Source: Acidobacteriota bacterium
GTDB taxonomy: Bacteria; Acidobacteriota; Terriglobia; Terriglobales; Acidobacteriaceae
Direction of reading: 5' to 3'
Length of the DNA stretch: 12,303 nt
NCBI GenBank assembly: GCA_003225655.1
Contig: QIAW01000583.1
Span: forward strand, 1,104 to 13,406
A program made the translations under genes and the position numbers. Below the pieces are notes generated by a model. The model worked only from the letters and a program-made list of their open reading frames with translations, did not search any database and had not been told where the DNA came from. Positions 7,722-12,303 of this stretch are shown in pieces; the stretch's first letter is position 1; the number at the start of each line of letters is the position of its first letter.

Positions 7722-7846
7722 GCTGGTTTCATAAATAGGCTTTGAAAGGGCACGGCTTCAGCCGTGCCGTTAAAGGCTTTCAGAAATGCGGGCTTTAGCC
7801 CCTGAGGTTTTCAAAATTCGCCGCCTCGGGGATTTATGAAACCAGC
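7722..7846. repeat. 125-bp hairpin-rich element with perfect 15-bp terminal inverted repeats (MITE/REPIN-like)
   Basis: GCTGGTTTCATAAAT (7722-7736) is the exact reverse complement of 7832-7846. Inside are GGCACGGC-TTCA-GCCGTGCC (7749-7768, 8-bp stem), flanked by TGAAAG/CTTTCA (7743-7748/7777-7782); then GGGC-TTTA-GCCC (7790-7801); then a CCCC-T-GAGG arm (about 7799-7807) pairing with CCTCGGGG (7824-7831). There is no ORF inside. GGCTTYAGCC cores are typical of palindromic REP repeats moved by RAYT-type transposases. It lies between the GH3 relic and the symporter gene. I see no obvious target duplication. Confidence 0.75.
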
Positions 7847-7908
7847 AGATAGCCTAGCTTGCGCTGCGATGGAAAATTGGTCAAATTCGTTCAACGGAGA
7901 GTTTCCAC

Positions 7909-9671
7909 ATGCAATTGACCAGCATTGACTGGATCATCATGGCAGTATATTTCGTCTTTGTGTTGGGCATCGGAGTGGTGCTTAAACGGCAGACTCGCAC
8001 CAGCACAGATTTTTTTCTGGCTGGCCGTTCTATTCCCGCATGGGTTTGTGGTTTGGCTTTCTTGTCGGCCAACCTGGGCGCGCAGGAAGTGATTGGCATG
8101 GCGGCTTCGGGCGCCAAGTACGGCATTGCCACCAGCCATTTCTACTGGATCGGCGCCATTCCCGCCATGGTGTTTGTAGGCATTTTCATGATGCCGTTTT
8201 ATTACGGCTCGCGGGCGCGTTCTGTACCCGAGTATCTGCGACTGCGCTTTGACGAAAAGACGCGGGCGCTCAACGCCATCTCCTTTGCTACCATGACGAT
8301 TTTCTCTTCGGGCATTTCGATGTACGCCATGGCCAAGCTCATCCAGACCCTGCACATTCTCGATGACATTTTGGTGTTGTGGCCTCGGCTGCGGTGGTGC
8401 TGGCCTATATCCTGCTGGGCGGTTTGACTAGCGCCATCTACAACGAAGTGCTGCAGTTTTTCCTGATCATTGCGGGATTATTTCCCCTGGTGCTGCTGGG
8501 ACTGAAGAATGTAGGAGGCTGGCACGGCCTAACCCATACGTTGTCCTCTGGTTACACCCATTCGTGGGCAGGCATGGGAAGCGCCCATACCAATCGCCTG
8601 GGTGTGGAGTGGTTCGGGCTGGCGATGGGGCTGGGCTTTGTGCTCTCGTTCGGCTATTGGTGCACGGATTTTCTGGTGGTACAGCGCGCCATGGCCGCCG
8701 ACTCCATGAACTCAGCCCGGCGCACGCCGCTGATTGCGGCCGTTCCGAAAATGTTGTTTCCTTTCATCGTGATTTTACCCGGCTTGATTGCGATTGCCTT
8801 GCCTACGCCTGCGACCCAAAGCACGATACAGGTCGCCAGTACACAGGGCATGGTACCCGCCGCCAATGCCGGAATGGGTTTGATTCCGGCCAAGCTTGAA
8901 CCTGGGACCAACCGTCCACTGCTCGATAAGAATGGCAATCCGCAATTGGATTACGATCTCGCCATTCCTCAGATGCTGCTGCACTATTTTCCCACCGGCA
9001 TGTTAGGGCTGGGGTTGACTGCCTTGCTAGCCAGCTTTATGTCTGGAATGGCAGGGAATGTGACGGCATTCAACACGGTGTGGACCTACGATATTTACCA
9101 GTCGTATGTGCGTCCCGGAGCAAGCGATCAGCATTACTTGTGGATGGGGCGCATGGCTACGGTGTTCGGCATAGGCTTATCCATTCTGGCAGCCTACATG
9201 GCCAGCCGCTTTAACAACATCATGGACATGCTGCAATTAGTCTTTGCCTTTGTGAATGCGCCACTGTTTGCGACCTTCCTATTAGGCATGTTCTGGAAGA
9301 GAACCACCGGCCACGGTGCTTTCTTCGGCTTGTTGTCGGGGACATTAGCCGCCGCCATGCACCACGCCTATACTCTGCCGACAGGAGCTATTCCTGGAGT
9401 CAAAGGAGGCTGGCTGGGCAATGTACACACTTATCCCAGCGAGATGGCGCAGAACTTCTGGACGGCGATTTTTGCTTGGACCGCTTGTTTTGTCGTCACT
9501 ATTGTCATCAGCCTGGCCACCAAGCCTCGGGATCAGGAAGAGTTGAAGGGGCTGGTATACTCGCTGACGCCACGTCCGGCACAGGAGAACATGAAGTGGT
9601 ATCTGAAACCGGGTTGGCTCGCGGTTTTCGTGCTGGTCGCGACGGCGGTACTTAATTTTATTTTCTGGTAA
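7909..9671 (+). pseudogene. Sodium:solute symporter (SSS family, SGLT-like), split by one frameshift
   Basis: SSS proteins (TC 2.A.21) import sugars or other solutes with Na+ through a LeuT-fold bundle of 13-14 helices. Frame one (7909 to about 8375) gives TM1 (8-25), the family motif DFFLAGRSIPAW (34-45), SANLGAQEVIGMA and SVPEYLRLRFD (105-115). It then runs into unrelated sequence, ending at 8427. Frame two continues from about 8376 with VVASAAVVLAYILLGG, TSAIYNEVLQFFL and further helices to FIFW at 9671. The sum is about 587 residues, normal for the family. Adding one base near 8371-8375 restores a seamless protein; no slippery heptamer is present in frame. GGAGAG 7 bases upstream supports ATG 7909. 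Position behind the GH3 relic suggests a sugar substrate, perhaps once co-transcribed from module C. It may be truly broken or an assembly error. Confidence 0.9.
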
Positions 9672-9721
9672 AAGTTTTTTAGACCGGTTCTACAATTACT
9701 GTATCCGCTACCGCTGGAAGA

Positions 9722-9776
9722 GCGGGCCTTCCTTCAGGCCCGCGTGAGATGCAAAACAAAAAATGGGCTTCAGCCC
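9722..9776. repeat. REP-like hairpin pair downstream of the symporter
   Basis: GCGGGCCT (9722-9729) pairs perfectly with AGGCCCGC (9736-9743) around a 6-base loop. A second hairpin, GGGC-TTCA-GCCC (9765-9776), follows. The GGCTTCAGCC core resembles that of the element at 7722-7846. It lies 50 bases after the symporter stop and could also stop or protect its transcript, although no T tract follows. Confidence 0.55.
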
Positions 9777-9849
9777 CGGTGCAGCGCGGGTACACCAATT
9801 CTGGAACTGCTCTAGTAGTTAAAAAAGTACAAAGAAAGGTTCCGCACAC

Positions 9850-10116
9850 ATGGGACTCGACATTCGTTTGCCAATTGGCGTGCTATTTACGGTGTTTGGG
9901 ATTGTTCTGACCGTGTTTGGTGCCCTCAGTAATCGTGCCTTGTATGAGCGTTCTTTGGGCATCAACATCAATCTGATGTGGGGAATAGTGCTGCTGCTAT
10001 TCGGGCTGGGGATGCTTATACTCGGGCGAAGGCGTGCTTTGCCGAAGGACTCAGAAGAAGAGACGGCGAATTTGACTCCCCAGGCCCGGGAAAAACAAAA
10101 TGTGTCAAATAACTGA
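9850..10116 (+). CDS. Small two-helix membrane protein of unknown function
   Basis: 88 residues. Two hydrophobic segments (about 8-26, LPIGVLFTVFGIVLTVFGA, and 42-60, LMWGIVLLLFGLGMLILG) are joined by a short loop containing ALYERSLGININ; the positive stretch GRRR and a charged, hydrophilic tail follow. The small loop and positive-inside pattern suggest both ends are cytoplasmic. AAAGG 10 bases upstream supports ATG 9850. It follows the symporter by 178 bases in the same orientation. From memory, similar small proteins occur next to transporters in Acidobacteriota, so an accessory role is possible but not shown. It converges with the aldo/keto reductase across a 34-bp gap. No family name is assigned. 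Confidence 0.75.
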   Translation: MGLDIRLPIGVLFTVFGIVLTVFGALSNRALYERSLGININLMWGIVLLLFGLGMLILGRRRALPKDSEEETANLTPQAREKQNVSNN

Positions 10117-10150
10117 CCCGATAGCGATGCTTTCTGGCAATGTCGCTCCC

Positions 10151-11023
10151 TCAGGCCGCTTTTTTGGCTTCCTCCTCGAGTGATTGCCACTCGGCTTCAC
10201 TCAACTTCAACTCTGCCGCCGCCACGTTCTCTTCCAGGTGCTTGACCCGCGATGTGCCCGGAATCGGCAGCATCACCGGTGAACGGCGGAGCAGCCATGC
10301 AATTGCGACTTGCGAGGTGGTGGCATTGTGAGCCTGGGCGAGCTTATCGAGGACCCCACCCGGCTTGGTCAGCTCTCCGGCCGCGAGCGGGAACCACGGG
10401 ATAAACGCGAGCTTGTTCTTGGTGCAATATTCAACGACGTCTTCGTAAGCCCGGTCGGTGATGTTGTACTTATTCTGCACGCTCACCACCCTGACGATCT
10501 GCTGCGCCCGCTGGATGTCGGCCACGGTAGTTTCCGAGACTCCGATGTAGCGGATCTTGCCTTCTTCTTGCATCTTTTTCAGCTCGCCCAGCGATTCCTC
10601 GACCGGCACCCTGGGATCGAAGCGGTGAAGCTGGTAAAGATCAATCCGCTCCAACTTCAGGCGGCGCAAGCTCATCTCCACGCATTGCCGCAGGTACTCC
10701 CTACGACCTACCGGAGCCCATTGGTCCGGCCCCTGGCGCGTCAGTCCGCCCTTGGTGGCGATGACCAGGTTTTTCGGATAAGGGTGCAGCGCCTCGGCAA
10801 TCAGGTTTTCGCTGACCTCGGGGCCATAGGAATCTGCTGTATCAATGAAATTCACGTTCAAGTCGAGCAAGCGCTTCAATACACGCTTGCACTCTGCCGG
10901 GTCTTTGGGATCGTCCCAGATTCCTTCGCCGGTTAGGCGCATAGCGCCAAATCCCAAACGGTTTACGACGAGTTCTTCCCCAATCGAAACTGTTCCGGCT
11001 GCTGCTGCATTCGGTGTATTCAT
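10151..11023 (-). CDS. Aldo/keto reductase (NADPH-dependent oxidoreductase)
   Basis: 290 residues, cytoplasmic, no signal sequence. It is an (alpha/beta)8 barrel of the AKR superfamily that reduces aldehydes or ketones with NAD(P)H. The catalytic tetrad is visible: D61 and Y66 in FIDTADSYGP, K91 in VIATKGG, H133 in YQLHRFD. Other family signatures are GFGAMRL (24-30), RYIGVSE (158-164), SVQNKYN (181-187) and the C-terminal cofactor-phosphate motif IPGTSRVKHLEEN (254-266). The length is normal and complete. It resembles the bacterial YajO/YdbC-like branch; substrate unknown. Start ATG 11023 has only a weak upstream purine stretch (GGCGGAA). Promoter module D lies about 125 bases upstream, which ties it to the same control as the hydrolases; it may act on a sugar or sugar-derived carbonyl (inference). 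Confidence 0.95.
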   Translation of the reverse strand: MNTPNAAAAGTVSIGEELVVNRLGFGAMRLTGEGIWDDPKDPAECKRVLKRLLDLNVNFIDTADSYGPEVSENLIAEALHPYPKNLVIATKGGLTRQGPDQWAPVGRREYLRQCVEMSLRRLKLERIDLYQLHRFDPRVPVEESLGELKKMQEEGKIRYIGVSETTVADIQRAQQIVRVVSVQNKYNITDRAYEDVVEYCTKNKLAFIPWFPLAAGELTKPGGVLDKLAQAHNATTSQVAIAWLLRRSPVMLPIPGTSRVKHLEENVAAAELKLSEAEWQSLEEEAKKAA

Positions 11024-11146
11024 ACGACGTTGGATTCCGCCGGCGCCCTGAAGGATTCCAGTAAAAGCGAATCACAATTCAAACACTAGAGTGTATTTGA
11101 TAATAGTTCCGTAAGGGCATGGCTACAGAGACTGCAAAGCTTGATG

Positions 11147-11188
11147 ATCGTAGGGTTTCACTTTAGCAATCAAATTTCATGCAGTTAA
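11147..11188 (-). promoter_or_regulatory. Promoter/operator module D for the aldo/keto reductase
   Basis: Minus strand: TTAACTGCATGAAAT then TTGATT (-35, 11173-11168), 15 bases, then TACGAT (11152-11147). It shares the flanking TTTAATCGGCAAA block with module B minus, so the two are homologous beyond the core. The 15-base spacer and loss of the upstream half-site suggest a weaker or decayed copy. Confidence 0.45.
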
Positions 11189-11313
11189 TTTTTTGCCGAT
11201 TAAACATGGAGCCGTTGACCCAACCAGCCCCACAAGTTTAACCGAGCCATCAACCGAGTAGGCGCATTTTGTGATCGAGACCGGCAACCCTGGATGTTTA
11301 GGGTCTCCAGCCT

Positions 11314-11384
11314 GTTAAGTTAACTTTTCAAATTGTTAGATTAACCCAATGAAACTTGACTCCTCTGGGTCCCAGACGGAAAAT
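11314..11384 (+). promoter_or_regulatory. Promoter/operator module E for the PQQ-like propeller gene
   Basis: GTTAAGTTAACTT (11314-11326), exactly 14 bases, TTAACCCAATGAAAC and TTGACT (-35, 11356-11361), 17 bases, GAAAAT (-10, 11379-11384). ATG 11462 follows 78 bases later. The -10 surroundings (ACGGAAAATTCC) also resemble those of module B plus (ACGGAAACTCC). Confidence 0.6.
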
Positions 11385-11461
11385 TCCCCGCGCTCTTAAG
11401 CGCCACGACAGCCTAGTCGTGTCGAAAGAAGCGTAATCGAGGGTGAGAGGGCAGCGACACA

Positions 11462-12303
11462 ATGAAAATGACACAACTGCGGAAGTATGTGGTGTTTTTG
11501 AGTTTGGCAGTGTTTATGTTGCTCGTCAATATATGTGCATCAGCGCAGGTAAGCGTTTTAACCCAGCACAATAACAACCAGCGAACCGGCGCCAATTTGA
11601 ACGAGACCACACTCAATACATCCAACGTGAACGGAAACCAGTTTGGTCTGCTGTTTAAGCTGGCAGTCGATGACCAGGTGTGGGCGTCGCCACTGTATGT
11701 TGCAGCTCTCAGCATCGGTGGCGTGACGCATAACGTGGTTTATGTCGCCACGTCGAACAACACCGTATTTGCCTTCGACGCTGACAGAGGTGGCACTGCC
11801 CTTTGGTCGCGCAATTTTAATAACGGTGGCCGCCCCACCGATCATACCGAAGTTGGTACCGGTGGTTTCTGCAACCCTTACGTTGACATGGTTGGGCACA
11901 TTGGAATCGTGGGCACGCCGGTCATTGATTCTTCTACAAACACCATGTACTTCGTAGCCCGCACGGTTGAGGGCGGCGGTACGGTACAGAGACTGCACGC
12001 AATCGACATCACAACCGGCAATGATCGCGCCCAGGTGGTTATACAGGCAAACGGATTTGATCCCGTCGTTCACAACCAACGCCCTGCGCTGACCCTTTCC
12101 CAGGGTGTTGTTTATATTGCGTGGTCATCGTACTGCGACTTCGGGGGATATCACGGTTTCGTTATGGGTTATGACGCTTCGACGTTGCAACAGGTCCATG
12201 TCTTTAACGACACCCCCGGCGGCTCCCAGGGTGGCATTTGGCAGGCCGGGCAAGGCGCCAGCGTGGATTCCAATGGTGATCTCTACTGGGAGACGGGTAA
12301 CGG
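11462..12303 (+). CDS. Secreted PQQ-like beta-propeller repeat protein, 3' end outside window
   Basis: The first 280 codons are present and the frame is open at the window edge. The signal peptide is MKMTQLRKYVVFLSLAVFML...CASAQ with cleavage after about residue 29. The mature protein begins VSVLTQHNNNQRTGANLNET, a start I associate with a large group of secreted acidobacterial proteins labelled PQQ-binding-like propellers. Blade-like segments follow, such as VVYVATSNNTVFAFDADRGG, GIVGTPVIDSSTNTMYFVAR, LHAIDITTGNDR, GVVYIAWSSYCD and ASVDSNGDLYWETGN. I see no haem motif (CxxCH) in this part, so it need not be a PQQ dehydrogenase. GAGAGGG 10 bases upstream supports ATG 11462; ATG 11468 is an alternative. 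Role unknown; probably an extracellular binding or structural protein. Confidence 0.9.
   Translation, partial: MKMTQLRKYVVFLSLAVFMLLVNICASAQVSVLTQHNNNQRTGANLNETTLNTSNVNGNQFGLLFKLAVDDQVWASPLYVAALSIGGVTHNVVYVATSNNTVFAFDADRGGTALWSRNFNNGGRPTDHTEVGTGGFCNPYVDMVGHIGIVGTPVIDSSTNTMYFVARTVEGGGTVQRLHAIDITTGNDRAQVVIQANGFDPVVHNQRPALTLSQGVVYIAWSSYCDFGGYHGFVMGYDASTLQQVHVFNDTPGGSQGGIWQAGQGASVDSNGDLYWETGN

Larger units (their letters stand above)
11024..11461. other. 438-bp divergent intergenic region with modules D and E
   Basis: It separates the minus-strand aldo/keto reductase from the plus-strand PQQ-like gene. It holds divergent promoter modules D (11147-11188) and E (11314-11384), about 125 bp apart. 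An imperfect palindrome, CAAACACT-AG-AGTGTATTTG (11080-11099), lies in the predicted reductase leader. No gene is visible. Confidence 0.65.

Noticed and set aside
8364..8385. Programmed -1 frameshift in the symporter
   Set aside because: No in-frame slippery heptamer and no strong downstream stem were seen; a simple indel is more likely.
10123..10147. Bidirectional terminator between the small membrane protein and the reductase
   Set aside because: AGCGA/TCGCT gives only 5 bp around a 15-base loop with no T tract; too weak to call.
5104..11361. Repeated TTAAC/ATGAAAC words as a CRISPR array
   Set aside because: The copies are hundreds to thousands of bases apart, in both orientations, with no regular spacers.

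Overview
The window looks like a piece of a soil Acidobacteriota genome (probably Terriglobales-like). This is inferred from protein style only: secreted GH79/GH16/GH18 enzymes with malectin (CBM57) and ricin-type modules, secreted YVTN and PQQ-like beta-propeller proteins, and a large SSS-type symporter followed by a two-helix membrane protein. There is no rRNA, tRNA or other phylogenetic marker, so the assignment is moderate at best.

Layout. Bases 1-4959, minus strand, hold three consecutive secreted glycoside hydrolases read in the order GH16 endo-beta-glucanase + CBM57 (4959-3622), GH18 chitinase + ricin-B/CBM13 (3506-2010), and GH79 beta-glucuronidase-like enzyme + Fn3 + CBM57 (1935-1, running off the window). 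The GH79 signal peptide has an in-frame TAA. Strong hairpins without a T tract sit in both gaps of this run. Bases 5584-6717, plus strand, encode a secreted eight-repeat YVTN propeller. Bases 7164-7695 hold remains of a GH3 beta-glucosidase: only the C-terminal Fn3-like domain survives, with a frameshift in a G run. A 125-bp hairpin-rich element with perfect 15-bp terminal inverted repeats follows. Bases 7909-9671 encode a sodium:solute symporter split by one frameshift, followed by a REP-like hairpin pair and a small membrane protein (9850-10116). An aldo/keto reductase (11023-10151) lies on the minus strand, and the start of a secreted PQQ-like propeller protein (11462 onward) on the plus strand.

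The most notable feature is regulatory. A motif of about 21 bp (TTAAC, three variable bases, ATGAAACTTGA[CT]T) occurs six times, only between genes. Its 3' end is a good -35 box, and a -10-like hexamer follows 15-18 bp later. The copies point at the GH16 operon, the YVTN propeller, the GH3 remnant, the aldo/keto reductase and the PQQ-like propeller. Three copies carry a second palindromic half-site (GTTAAGTTAACTT type) exactly 14 bp upstream. This looks like a local regulon with one operator/promoter architecture; the regulator is not in the window.

Together the genes suggest extracellular breakdown of fungal or similar cell-wall polymers (beta-glucan, chitin, glucuronic-acid-containing glycans), sugar uptake by a sodium symporter and intracellular redox handling. 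Three of the genes (GH79, GH3, symporter) are disrupted. That means either a decaying locus or, for the two indels, assembly errors.
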